64,000 nt of DNA from assembly GCF_019393635.1 (NCBI RefSeq), contig NC_057861.1:356711953-356775952 (forward strand). The letters are read 5' to 3'. Shown here piece after piece: positions 31,360 through 41,245 of this stretch (the first letter of the stretch is position 1; each line of letters starts with the position of its first letter). Both the position numbers and the translations under genes were made by a program. The DNA comes from Dromiciops gliroides. Lineage: Eukaryota; Chordata; Mammalia; Microbiotheria; Microbiotheriidae. The notes under the pieces were generated by a model that made no database searches, was not told the DNA's origin, and saw nothing but the letters and a program-made list of their open reading frames with translations.

Positions 31360-32630
31360 TATGACCAGAGATATAGCTTTGGTTACTTCATCTAAAAATA
31401 GTCCTTTGACAATTTATCACGTGAGCAATGGCTCTTATTTTATAAATTTGACTCAGTTCTCTATATATTTGAGAAATGAGGGCTTTATCAGAGAACATTG
31501 CTCTAAAATTTTTCACAGTAATTATTACTATGTATTTTCCTCTATCCTATTTCCCCCTGTTTATTGTACTCTCTCATTTCGCAAAGTCCATTCTCAAATA
31601 TTTTGCTTTTGACTTTTACCTCCCCTAATATGCCCTCTGTTCTATTAGCCCTACCTTTCTTTTATTTCCCTCCCCTCCTACTTTCCTGAATAGTAAAGTA
31701 GATTTCTATACCCAACCGAGGGTGTTTGTTATTCCTTCTTTTAGCTAATTCTAATGAGTAAGGTACAAACTCTCCCTCCCTGCCTTCTCTCATATTCCAT
31801 TCCACTGTAAAATCTTTTCCCCTTCTTTGTGTCAGGGAATTTACCCCCATGACACCTCTCCAGTTCCCACTCTTCCAGGGCATTCTTCTTTCTGAAACCC
31901 TTAAATATCCAATCACATTCAATTCATGCCCATTCCCTCTATGTATACTCATTCTAACTTCCCTGGAGTTATAAGCATCATTTTCCCATGTAGGAATATA
32001 AAAAAAATAACTTTATGAAATCCCTTAAGAATTATCTATCCTGTTTACTTTTCTGTGCTTCTCTTGAGTCTTGCATTTGAAGGTCAAATTTTCTATTTAA
32101 TTGTTTTTCTTTCTTTCATGAGGAGTGCTTGAAATTCCTCTATTTCACTGAATATACATTTCTTTCCCTGAAGTATTATGGTCAGTTTTGCTGAGTAGGT
32201 GATTCTTGGTTATATTCCTGTCTCATTTGCCCTTCAGAATATCATATTCCAAAATATCTGATGCTTTAATGTAGAAACTGATAAATCTTGAGTTATCCTG
32301 ACTATGGTTCTATGATAATTGAATTGTGACTTTCTGACTCCTTGCAATATTTTTTCCTTGACCTAGGAGCTCTGGAATTGTGCTATAATATTCCTGGGAG
32401 TTTTTATTTTGGGATTTCTTTCAGGAGGTGATTGGTGGATTATTTCCTTTTTTGTTTTGCTTTCAGCTTTTAGAATATCATGGAATTTTTCCTTTATAAT
32501 TTCTTGAAATATGATGTCTAGGTTCTTTTTTTCATCATGGATTTCAAGTAGTCCAATAATTTTTAAATTATCTCTATTGAATCCACTTTCTAAGTCAGTT
32601 GATTTTTCTAAAGAAATTTTGGGGACAAAG
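31360..32630 (-). mobile_element. L1 LINE with ORF2 mostly missing (half-L1 form)
   Basis: 31360-31515 is antisense ORF2 C-terminal sequence ('tttggttacttcatctaaaaatag', 'gagaaatgagggctttatcagagaa'). At about 31515 it joins antisense inter-ORF DNA, and from about 32150 to 32630 antisense ORF1 (for example the complement of the ORF1 RRM and C-terminal regions). More than 2 kb of ORF2 is absent between them. Known HAL1 elements have such a layout. Many stops make it inactive. Confidence 0.7.
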
Positions 32631-32684
32631 TATTTGAAAAAAAATAATGCTCAGATTTTTTTTTACCTCATTAAAAGTTAACTT

Positions 32685-33227
32685 CCCCACAACCATAATC
32701 CATAAACTTATATTAAGTTTTGCTTCATAAGTAATTCTTGGCTATAAACCCCAAAACTTTGCCTTCAGGATTATTGTAGTCCAAACTCTTCACTCCTTTA
32801 TGATCAAAGCTTTAAAATTGTGTGCAATATTTACTGACTTTTTGATAGTTGAAATATACCATTCTTCCTGCTTGACATATTTGTACTTTGACCCAGAAAT
32901 TCTGGATTTTGAATATCTTATTGGGGCGGGGGGCAGCTAGGTGGTGCACTGGATAAAGCACTGGCCCTGGATTCAGGAGGTCCTGAGTTCAAATCTGGCC
33001 TCAGACACTTGACGCTTACTAGCTGTGTGACCCTGGGCAAGTCACTTCACCCTCATTGCCCTGCAAAAAAAAAAAAAAAGAAAAATACATAGAATTGATT
33101 ATATTATTGGGACTTCTTTTTGGAGTTTGTTTTAGGAGGTGACCAGTGGTCTTTCTAACAATTTGTCCTTTGTTACTAAGACATCTAGGCAGTTTTCTTT
33201 CAAGATTTCTTGAAATACAATTTGTAG
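32685..33227 (-). mobile_element. More diverged L1/HAL1 ORF1, antisense, interrupted
   Basis: The plus strand repeats the antisense ORF1 pattern in a different, older form: 'gttttgcttcataagtaattcttggc', 'ccttcaggattattgtagtccaaactc', 'cttctttttggagtttgttttaggaggtgacc', 'caagatttcttgaaatac'. It is cut by a SINE at 32929-33080 and by the 5' end of another L1 at about 33228. Confidence 0.6.
32929..33080 (+). mobile_element. tRNA-derived marsupial SINE
   Basis: A near-complete copy (GGGCAGCTAGGTGG head, GAGTTCAAATC B box, long A tail). It splits the antisense L1 ORF1: 'aatatcttattggg' before it recurs as 'tatattattggga' after it, a probable diverged duplication. Confidence 0.88.
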
Positions 33228-33234
33228 GGCTGAG

Positions 33235-33246
33235 CCAAGATGGCAG
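33235..33246 (+). promoter_or_regulatory. YY1-like motif at the L1 5' end
   Basis: ccaagatggcag lies within the first 20 bases of the L1. It matches the CAAGATGGC YY1 site, which in human L1 positions transcription initiation. Function here is inference, since the copy is a fossil. Confidence 0.5.
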
Positions 33247-33869
33247 AGGAAAGACATTAAATGCACAGAGCTCCTGATATAATCACCCCAAAACAGCAAT
33301 AAAAGAATACCTGGAACAGAAAAACACACAAAAATATTGGCTGAGATTATTCTCCAGCTATAGACAGACTTCTGGAGGTCATTCTGGACCATGAATAAAG
33401 TCTAACCCCATGATCACACTGACAAACACACCAGACATGCTGCCAGAGGAATTTAACCCAGAGCCTCTGAATCAGCGATGGCACCAGCATCTTCTATAAC
33501 TGAGAGTGCGGTTGGGCGAGAAGGCTGATTTGCTGGCCGGGGGGAAACTGCAGGGGTACCAGTGGGACCGGGGGAAGAATTAGGCTGTCCCACCCCAGCA
33601 GGAACCAGGAAGAAATCCTGACTGGTGGAAGGCTCAGGTGGGGGAGGGGTGCAGGCTCGTAGAGGCTAACAATCACACCACAGAAAGCTTTGCTGGTTGG
33701 TTGTTTAGGAAGTAGGCTTAAGGTTATCTTCAGACCAGAGAACAGGTCAGGCAAGAACAAAACCTGCCCTCCCTCAAACCAAAACACCTGGGACCCTCTG
33801 AAGCTGGGAACAGGAGTGTAGCCTAGAAGCAGCCTCCCCACCCCCCCAGTGGAGAGTTTAAAATTAAAG

Positions 33870-34753
33870 ATGAGCAAGCAAAGAAATTTCAGAATTATAG
33901 AAAGCTTTTTCAGTGACAAGAAAGATCAAGGTACAGCCTCAGATGAGGAAATCAACCAAAGGGCCCCTACATCTAAAGCTTCCAAGAAAAATATGAACCA
34001 GTCTCAGGCCATGGAAGCTCTCAAAAGGGACTTTGAAGATAAAGTAGGAAAGATAGAACAAAGATGTAGAGAGAGGGAGGAAAGAATGGGAAGAGAAATG
34101 AGAGTGATGCAGGAGAGTCATGACAAAAAAGTCAACAGTTGGAAAAGCAAATGGAAAAGGAGATTAAAAAACTGTCTGCTGAAAATAATTGCCTAAGAAT
34201 TAGGATTGAACAAAGGGAAGGTAGTGACCTTATGAGAAACCGAGACACAGTAAAGCAAATCCAATTGAATGAAGAAATGGAGAACAATATGAAATATCTC
34301 CTTGGAAAAACAGCTGACCTAGAAAATAAATCCAGAAGAGATTGTTTGAACATCATTGGACTACCTGAAAACCATGACCAAAACAAAAGCTTAGACACCA
34401 TCCTCCAAGAGATTGTGAGGGAAAATTGACTTTATGTTCTAGAAGCAGAAGCTAAAATAGAAATTGAAAGAATCCACCAATCACCTCCTAAAAAAGATCC
34501 CAAAAGGAACACCTCCAGGAATGTTATAGCCAAATTCTAGAACTCCTAGGTCAAGGAGAAAATATTGCAAGCAGCTAGAAAAAAGGAATTCAAATACTGT
34601 GGAGTTCCAATAAGGATAAAGCAAAATCTAGAAGCTTCTATATTAAAGGACTGGAGGGCATGGAATATGATATTTGAGAGGGCAAAGGAACTGGGACCAC
34701 AGTCAAAAATCATGTACCCAGCAAAACTGATTACAATCTTTCAGAGGAAATAA
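33870..34753 (+). pseudogene. L1 ORF1 pseudogene
   Basis: ATG at 33870 begins MSKQRNFRIIESFFSDKKDQ. A lysine/glutamate-rich coiled-coil part follows. Near 34139-34190 the frame shifts; the new frame has 'DLENKSRRDCLNIIGLPENH' (RRM start). It stops at about 34427, and another stop lies near 34539. The last segment, 'KKEFKYCGVPIRIKQNLEAS', ends in MYPAKL... at 34753. Total span is about 294 codons, normal for ORF1p. The start is chosen from the similarity of MSKQR/MSRQR to the copy at 47688. Confidence 0.88.
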
Positions 34754-35051
34754 TGGGATTTCAATGAAAAAGAGGACTTTCAGGCATTTGTTATGAAAAG
34801 ACCTGAACTGAATAGAAAATTTGACTTTCGAACGCAAGACCCTGGAGAATCATAAAAAGATAAACAGGAAAAAAGAAATCATGAGAGACATTAACAAGTT
34901 AAAGTGTTTACAGTCATACATGAGAAAATATTACTTCTAACTCATAAGAACTTTTTCAGCAAGGAATACACAGAGGACATAGGTCTGAAATAAATACAAA
35001 AGGATGGTATTTGTAAAGCATTTATTTTTTGTGTATCCTTGTTCTTTGTGG

Positions 35052-35148
35052 AGCAATCAAAGTGGATTTTCTGGTGTCTGGGGCTGGATTCAGGCTCTGG
35101 GCCTCCTGGGCACAGGGCTGGTGCTTTGTCCACTGTGCCACCTAGCTA
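35052..35148 (-). mobile_element. Diverged tRNA-derived SINE fragment, antisense
   Basis: 'tggtgtctggggctggattcaggctctgggcc' and 'gggctggtgctttgtccactgtgccacctagct' match the reverse SINE with a large internal deletion. Confidence 0.65.
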
Positions 35149-35410
35149 AGTCATGATGACACCTTTAAAATAGGGGTTAGGGGTAGGAGGAATAGACTGG
35201 GGAAGGGGGCAGGGGGGGAAGGGAGAGGTGGAATGGGGAGAGTTAGCTCTCATGATGGAAACAATAAAAAGCCTATGGAGGGGAGGGGAAGAGGGGGAGT
35301 GAGTTCATGAACTTCATTATCATCATAATTGGGTCAAAGAAGGGATGACATACATACTCAAGTGGGTATAGTAATATATTTTTGCCCTGAGGAAAAGTGG
35401 GAGGTATCCT

Positions 35411-35813
35411 TTGTCTACCATGTATCTATGATTAGGAACCTGGTAGTAGGTAACTGAGTTGGCACTTGGCACCTGTTCCCATAACTTACAATAGGCCAAG
35501 ATCCCCCAGTATAGGTCTAGGACCTCTTCTTGTTCTGGTACATGGACCATCCCTGGGTTCCTTGTTGTTCTGAGCTGTCCTTTGTTTGTGGCCAAACCTC
35601 ATCCCCAAGTGTCACTGTCCATCTCCCTAAGCCAATCTGAGCTGGAAAAATTACTTAGTGTTATTATTTTTTTAAATTTTATATATCAGCATTTAGTTTG
35701 GGTTGTATTTTTAGATTGGTTTGAACAAGTTTTTTTTTTTAATTTTCATAAGAGATGGCTTGCTGCTCTTATTCCTGCTAATTTGTCATTCTGACGATGA
35801 CTTATCCACTATC

Positions 35814-35817
<4 letters not shown>
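35411..35817. other. Unassigned, possibly antisense L1 5' region
   Basis: 'ccaaacctcatccccaagtgtcactgtccat' and 'gctcttattcctgctaatttgtcattctg' look like antisense L1 5'-UTR sequence. They could be the remainder of the antisense L1 that the copy at 33228 interrupted. That is inference. The 90-codon minus frame at 35323-35595 has no recognised domain. Confidence 0.3.

Positions 35818-35855
<38 letters not shown>
35818..35855. repeat. (GA)n microsatellite
   Basis: About 19 uninterrupted GA units. Confidence 0.97.
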
Positions 35856-35857
<2 letters not shown>

Positions 35858-36960
35858 AATGTTTTCTTAGCTGTACTTAAAAATTTTTTTTTCTTTTAGA
35901 TTGAAATACTTTCCCTCCAATGCCAAATGAATTTGTGTTTGACATCAACTAGGTGGCAAAAAAACTGATTATTGTATTTAATCTGAGTTCAGCTACTTTT
36001 TAGCACTGTTTTCCTTTACTTTATATTGTTTATTATTTCTATACCAAGTATTATTACATAAAGATGGGCTGACAAAAGTCCACCTACTCCTCATTTGTTA
36101 AAAGATTATATCTTTTATACCAAAATCTAAGGTGGTGGTAAGGGTGCTATTGTATGTCTTTTGTGTGATGTTATGGTATTAGTTTTATTCTATTTTCTGA
36201 GTTTCCATTTTTTAAAATTTTCAAAGTTGAATGCCCAAGGATTTATAGAGTAGTGTTAGTAATTTTGCTGAAAACAACAATAACCACAAGAACCCTATTC
36301 TGTCATGTTACCAACATCCACTCATCTCTTTCCTGGTTACTGATTCCTAAAACAACACTATCCTTGTGATTCCTTGAGATGCCTGACCTATTGTGCCATA
36401 AATATTCATTCAGGAAACAAAGAAGAGGGGTAAAAGAACTATTATGAGCATTTTTATAACAGTCTGCTATACTTTACAACTGGCACCTGAACAATAACTA
36501 TCAATATTAATTTACTTTTTCAGCCATTGTTTGTCATGAATACATGATCTGTAGCTAACATCAATCAACTGGATGTAACCAAATGAGAGAAAATGGCAAT
36601 AGTATCTACCCTATCTCATATCACAGACACATACCTTTATAGGAAGGCAGGATAACTATCAGTTGGAAATATAATGATGCACTTCAAAAGTGAAGAGGAA
36701 CTTTTTATCCCATAGCAAAAAGAACTACAGTTCAAGACATTCTGAGACTTTAATATTATTGAATGCACTTTGTAGTTTTAAAATGTTTTCCTCAACTTTC
36801 TGAAAGCAATCTGGTTAAGTACATCAAGCTGTGAATAAATCTTTGTTGGGAGAAAGCAGAATGGTGTTTTAAAATAAAGTTTCTTCAGTACATAGAATAT
36901 ATGGCTTTTACTCACTGAAGAATTACCACATCTTTTGCCTTTGAAAAAGATTCCATTATA
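35856..36960. other. Unassigned AT-rich DNA
   Basis: No gene or repeat family is recognised. The segment 36240-36640 has more balanced composition and lacks simple repeats, but nothing coding is evident. Confidence 0.5.
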
Positions 36961-36976
36961 AGCCCATACAATTTGT

Positions 36977-37130
36977 TTGGTTTTTGGTTTTTTGTGGGGC
37001 AGTGGGGGTTAAGTGACTTGCCCAAGGTCACACAGCTAGTAAGTGTCAAGGGTCTGAGGCCGGACTTGAACTCAGGAACTCCTGAATCCAGGGCTGGTGT
37101 TTTATCCACTGTGACACCTAGCCACCCCCC
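36977..37130 (-). mobile_element. tRNA-derived SINE, antisense (first of a same-site pair)
   Basis: A full-length reverse copy from 'tgtggggcagtgggggttaagtgacttgccc' to 'gacacctagccacccccc'. Duplication: 'a[-/g]gcccataca[a/t]tttgt' at 36961-36976 and 37131-37148. The right copy of the duplication was then used as the target of the next SINE. Confidence 0.9.
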
Positions 37131-37149
37131 AAGGCCCATACATTTTGTT

Positions 37150-37290
37150 CTTTTTTTCTTTTTTTTTTTAATTAGGCAGTTGGGGTTAAGTGACTAGCTA
37201 GTAAGTGTTAAGTGTCTGAGGCCAGATTTGAACTCAGGTACTACTGACTCCAGGGCCGGTGCTCTATCCACTGTGACACCTAGCTGCCCC
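37150..37290 (-). mobile_element. tRNA-derived SINE, antisense (second of a same-site pair)
   Basis: A reverse copy lacking 'tgcccagggtcacac' in the middle (reads 'gtgactagctagtaag'). It is flanked by 'aggcccatacatttt' at 37132-37146 and 37291-37305. It stands in the same orientation as the SINE before it. Confidence 0.9.
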
Positions 37291-37499
37291 AGGCCCATAC
37301 ATTTTTAAAACTGAAACTCACTAATTTCATTTTTAAACCACACAAAATAATTATTAATATCAAAGACATTCATATTTCATCATTTTATCTATTTGGATAA
37401 AATGTTTAGAATTTTTAGAATTTTCAAAGATAGATGTTAAATGTCTTTTACCCCCATTTATCCAAAAGGTTAAGGATAATGTAAATATTTTGGAAACAG

Positions 37500-37635
37500 A
37501 TGTGGTGCTATAAAAACTTTCAGAAGACCTGGTTTCTAGACCTGATTCTATTAGTAACACTGTTAACTAAATTCAGTCATTATTAACCTCTGTGGTTAAA
37601 CTTCTTCATCTGTAATATTAAAAATATATATATCA
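37500..37635 (+). mobile_element. MIR-type fragment
   Basis: 'cagaagacctggtttctagacctgattctattagtaac' and 'taacctctgtggttaaacttcttcatctgtaa' follow the forward MIR order. Confidence 0.5.
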
Positions 37636-37779
37636 TAAAGCAGTATATAATTTATACAACAAGTACTAAATGTAATACAGTATTGCACGATATTGTATGA
37701 GGATGGAGGTTGTTATAGAGAATTTGAGACATAGTGCATATCTAAGGATAATTAATTAATTTTTAAGAGAAATTCAATT

Positions 37780-38005
37780 AACCAATAAACATTTATTAAG
37801 ACCTACCCTGTGCTAATCCCTGTTCTAGATCCTGAGAATACAAAGACAAGACTGAGACAGTTTCTGCTCTGGAGAAGCTTCTGTTCTACTAGTAACTTTT
37901 GGTCTAACTGGGAAAAGAGGCCAGGGACATGCAAAAAGATACCTAACAATAGTTTTTTTAGATCAGTTCAAAGCACCATCACCCCACATATGGCAAGGTA
38001 TTGTG
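37780..38005 (-). mobile_element. L2-like LINE 3' end, antisense
   Basis: 'aataaacatttattaagacctaccctgtgctaatccctgttctagatcctgagaatacaaagacaagac' is an inverted L2-like end, followed by 'tctgctctggagaagcttctgttctac'. Confidence 0.5.
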
Positions 38006-38034
38006 CACTTAACTGACAAATGGACATAAAATAT

Positions 38035-38105
38035 GGATAATTATAATATATAATAATGATACCACATATATAATATATAATATAATATATAATAATATAA
38101 TACTA
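38035..38105. repeat. (TAA/TATAA)n AT-rich tract
   Basis: Nearly pure A/T with repeated 'taatataataatata' units. Confidence 0.9.
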
Positions 38106-38399
38106 TAAGAGGAAGGAAGCATCACTTTATTCTAGATCAGAATTATTATTGTTACTTACATTTAGGCTCACTTTTTACCTTCATATAAGTAAACATATAT
38201 TTTGTTTTGTTTTGTTTTAAAGAAAAGTATAAAAGAGATGACCAGAAAAACCTGGTAAGAACCGAATTAAATGGTATCCCAGCTATATAACCTTTAAGGG
38301 ATATCTATTAGGAAAGATTTTCCACAGCATGGAGGTAATGACTCACCTTTCTTACCTTTCAGGCAATTTCAATAATCTTCTTTATTCAGTAGATGCCCT

Positions 38400-38560
38400 A
38401 ATATACATGCACACATGAATGTATGTATATACATATATAAATATATATATATTATATGTATATACACACACATATATATACATATACATGTATACATATA
38501 CATATATATACATATACATATATATACACACATATATATATATACACATACACATATATG
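38400..38560. repeat. (TATACA)n microsatellite
   Basis: Long alternating TATACA/CATATA units. Frames of 69 and 92 codons across it are artefacts (Tyr-Ile strings). Confidence 0.95.
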
Positions 38561-38659
38561 TATATGAAGAAACAGAGACCGAGACGGAGTTAGGTGTAGG
38601 TATATTGATATTTTCTTTTCCTCCCTGATATTTAGTCTCATATTCAAATTGCCTCTATT

Positions 38660-39170
38660 TCATCTGGCATTTAAATTCACTATGTCCATCATTTGCCCCT
38701 TATGCCAAAATAAATCCCTTTCCCCAGCTTCCCTATTTGTTTACATAATGCTACCATAGTCTCTGTTATCCAGGTAAAAAAGCTCAGAATTATCTTTGAC
38801 TCCTCACGTTTCCTCATTCCCCATATGTCTAATCTCTTGCCAAATCCACTTGACTCTCCATTCACAAAAATCCTTGCATGAATCTCATCCTCTCAATTCA
38901 AACTTTCACCATTGTGCCCCATTTGTCATTGAATTTGTGAACTGGAGACCATTCAGCAGAAGGCAGTTATGATGATAACCATGCCTCAGCATCAGGCCCT
39001 GTGAGTGCTTTCAATTTAATTCAACATCTCTGCACTATCCCCATCTCTATGAAAGACAGAATCCCTCCTTTAAATCTATCCTTGTAACAAACTACCTGGA
39101 CATTCCATAGATCTCTTAAGCTGAAAATGTATAAAAGAGAACTCATTATCTATCCTGTCCCAGTCTACTC
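38660..39170 (+). mobile_element. L2-clade LINE ORF2 fragments
   Basis: 'ctctgttatccaggtaaaaaagctcagaattatctttgactcctcac' and 'ctaatctcttgccaaatccacttgactct' match the L2 coding region. 39090-39170 ('acctggacattccatagatctcttaagctgaaaatg', 'gaactcattatctatcctg') matches an earlier L2 segment. So at least two pieces are rearranged. All are non-coding now. Confidence 0.55.
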
Positions 39171-39489
39171 TTCTTTCCAACATTCTTTTTCTTTCTTTTT
39201 TTTTTATGATAAGAGGTTTTATTTGTTTTAAAGCCTTTGAACTAGATTACTGGGGAGTTCACTGTTCTCTTTGTTTTGTTAAATGGACACAATCAATACC
39301 TTAATGAGAATGTTTGGAATCATATTAACAAAGACTAAATTGGCATATTACAACACCTTTTTAGCCTGTGCATTAAGTTCATTAACTTTACTCATTCGAA
39401 TTACAAATTTCATTTCTCTGACCAGGATGAAGACAGACTTATCATTTACAAGCTCTGTTAATGTTTTGTTTTATTTTGTTTGTTTTTTT
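39171..39489. other. Unassigned segment between L2 pieces
   Basis: A T-rich run opens it. The 107-codon plus frame 39283-39606 shows no recognised domain and continues into the next L2 piece, so coding is unlikely. Confidence 0.4.
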
Positions 39490-39760
39490 TTCTGCAGAGA
39501 AATACCATATTTCCAATCACCCATGTTTATAACCTCAGCTTTCCATCACCATAATAGTCAATCAGTTGTTGAGATTTTTAGACTCTATATTCTTATCATC
39601 TCTTGAATTCATTCCTTTCTTTTCACTCACATAGACCGAGCACCCTAATTTAGACCCTCATCACCTGCTCATGTTTCCCTTAACATTAGAAAACTTTTAC
39701 TTAACACTAACATCCCTCTCAGTTATCATACCATATTCCTCCTGCCCTTCTTAGAAAAAC
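39490..39760 (+). mobile_element. L2-clade LINE fragment
   Basis: 'caccctaatttagaccctcatcacctgctcatg' matches the L2 stretch 'ccctagtccaggccctcatcacctctcgcctgg', with weaker matches on both sides. Confidence 0.45.
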
Positions 39761-39814
39761 TTCTTTGTTGTTGTTATTGCTGTTTTTTTTTTGTTTGTTT
39801 GGTTTTGTTTGTTT

Positions 39815-39950
39815 GTTTTGGGGGTGTTTAAGTGACTTGCCCAGGGTCACACAGATATTAAGTGTCAAGTGTCTGAGGCCAGGTTTGAACTCATATCGTC
39901 CTGAATCCAGGGCCGGTGCTTTATCAACTGTGCCACCTAGCTGTTCCCCC
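39815..39950 (-). mobile_element. tRNA-derived SINE, antisense
   Basis: 'gtttaagtgacttgcccagggtcacac' to 'aactgtgccacctagctgttcccc' is a reverse copy with a T/G-rich start (39780-39815). Confidence 0.85.
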
Positions 39951-40024
39951 TGCCCCCGTATGAAAACATTTTAATGTTCTTTTTTAAAAATTGCTTTCAA
40001 ATTCTCTCCCTAATTTTTGTTTTT

Positions 40025-40090
40025 TGAACTTAGGTTCTCCTGAATCCAGTGCTGGTGCCTTATCCACTGCATCCCTTAGCTTCCCCCTGC
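40025..40090 (-). mobile_element. Partial SINE head, antisense
   Basis: 'gaacttaggttctcctgaatccagtgctggtgccttatccactgcatccc' is the reverse of the first 60 bases of the SINE. 'aaaacttcttt' flanks the whole 39767-40090 interval (39756-39766 and 40091-40101), hinting that one SINE was inserted and then split by the SINE at 39815. Confidence 0.55.
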
Positions 40091-40101
40091 AAAACTTCTT
40101 T

Positions 40102-40734
40102 AAAAAAAAAAAAAAGCCATCTATGCTTAACTGTACATAGTGGTAGCTCCTACCAAGCTTGCCTTATTACTATCTTTGTAGGCTTATTTCATTTGGTTTG
40201 CTTCTTTAAATATACTTTACCATCCAGATAAAATCATCTACTTGGCCTTCCCAGAACTCACCAAGGAATTTTTACCCACTGTGCTTTTGTATTTGTCATT
40301 CCTTTAGCTGGTGTTCACTCCCACTTCAACTCCACTTTTTAATGAGCATAACATCCTTCAATACAAAGCTTATATGACACCTCTGTTGGAGAGGCTTTGT
40401 GGATCCCCCTACTTACTAATATCTGAATATTTATCTGCCTTGAATGTCCTATGTTCACAACTGAAAGTATATCAATAAATTTATTATAACTCATCATTTC
40501 TTCTCTGTCCATGGATATGACTTTAAGAACTTTTGGAAGTAAAACAAACCAAAACAAACAAAAAAAAAACCAACTATAAGCTCTGTGTTTATGGTATATA
40601 TGTATTTATTATGTATGTATTGTTGTCTGATGATGAGTTTTAGATTTTATTGGCTCACCTTGACTTATTCTGATGATAGTGATAGCCTTTAATGAAAAAA
40701 AAATACATTTCATCATTAAATTTGTCCTTCAATT
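40102..40734. other. Unassigned segment, possible L2 remnants
   Basis: 'cctttagctggtgttcactcccactt' and 'acatccttcaatacaaagcttatatgacacctctgttggagaggctttg' resemble the L2 3' UTR in plus orientation (about 40270-40410). The remainder is unassigned. No gene is seen. Confidence 0.4.
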
Positions 40735-41245
40735 CAATAAGTTCCTTGGGCTCCCTACCAGCATCAGGATCAAATAGAAAATCTTCAGTTCAGTATTCAG
40801 ACTTTTGTAACCTGGCCCCCCACAATCAGCTTCATATAGTCTTTTAACAGATTACTCACCCCAATAAATTCTGAAATCCACTGACACTGTCCTTTTTGAT
40901 GTTTCTTTGCAGAAGACACTCCCTTAAATAATTGCAGGCATTTTCACAGATTATCTCCCAGGCCTGGAATTCTTTCTCTTCTTATCTTCACCTCTTTGTT
41001 TCCCTGGCATCCTTCAAATCCCATGTAAAATTCCAGTTTCTGCAAGGAAAATGTATTGTTTAGCACTAAAAACTAGTGCTTTAGATTTGTTGATTATCTC
41101 CAATCAATAATTTCATTCTCTCTCCTCCATGAGATATTCTTCAGGGTACAGAGCATCTACTGTCTTTTTTTTTTTGTCCCTAGTGCTTAGTATATATGTG
41201 CCCGGTACACAGTAGGCACTTAATAAATACTATTGACTGATATTT
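40735..41245 (+). mobile_element. L2-clade LINE 3' end
   Basis: The order is ORF2 end ('gggctccctaccagcatcaggatcaaatagaaa', 'gtaacctggcccc'), 3' UTR ('ggcctggaattctttctc', 'cccatgtaaaattccag') and terminus ('ccctagtgcttagtatatatgtgcccggtacacagtaggcacttaataaatactattgactga'). This is the full 3' layout of an L2-type LINE. Confidence 0.65.

Larger units (their letters stand above)
33228..35410 (+). mobile_element. L1 LINE: 5' UTR, ORF1 and inter-ORF region
   Basis: The copy starts with 'gggctgagccaagatggcag', the typical marsupial L1 5' end, and keeps about 640 bases of 5' UTR. A decayed ORF1 follows (33870-34753), then the purine-rich inter-ORF region to about 35410 ('cataattgggtcaaag', 'ctcaagtgggtatag'). 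No ORF2 follows. A diverged SINE piece interrupts it at 35052-35148. Confidence 0.75.

Noticed and set aside
33494..33919. 141-codon minus frame
   Set aside because: It is antisense to the 5' UTR of the L1 at 33228; no recognised domain.
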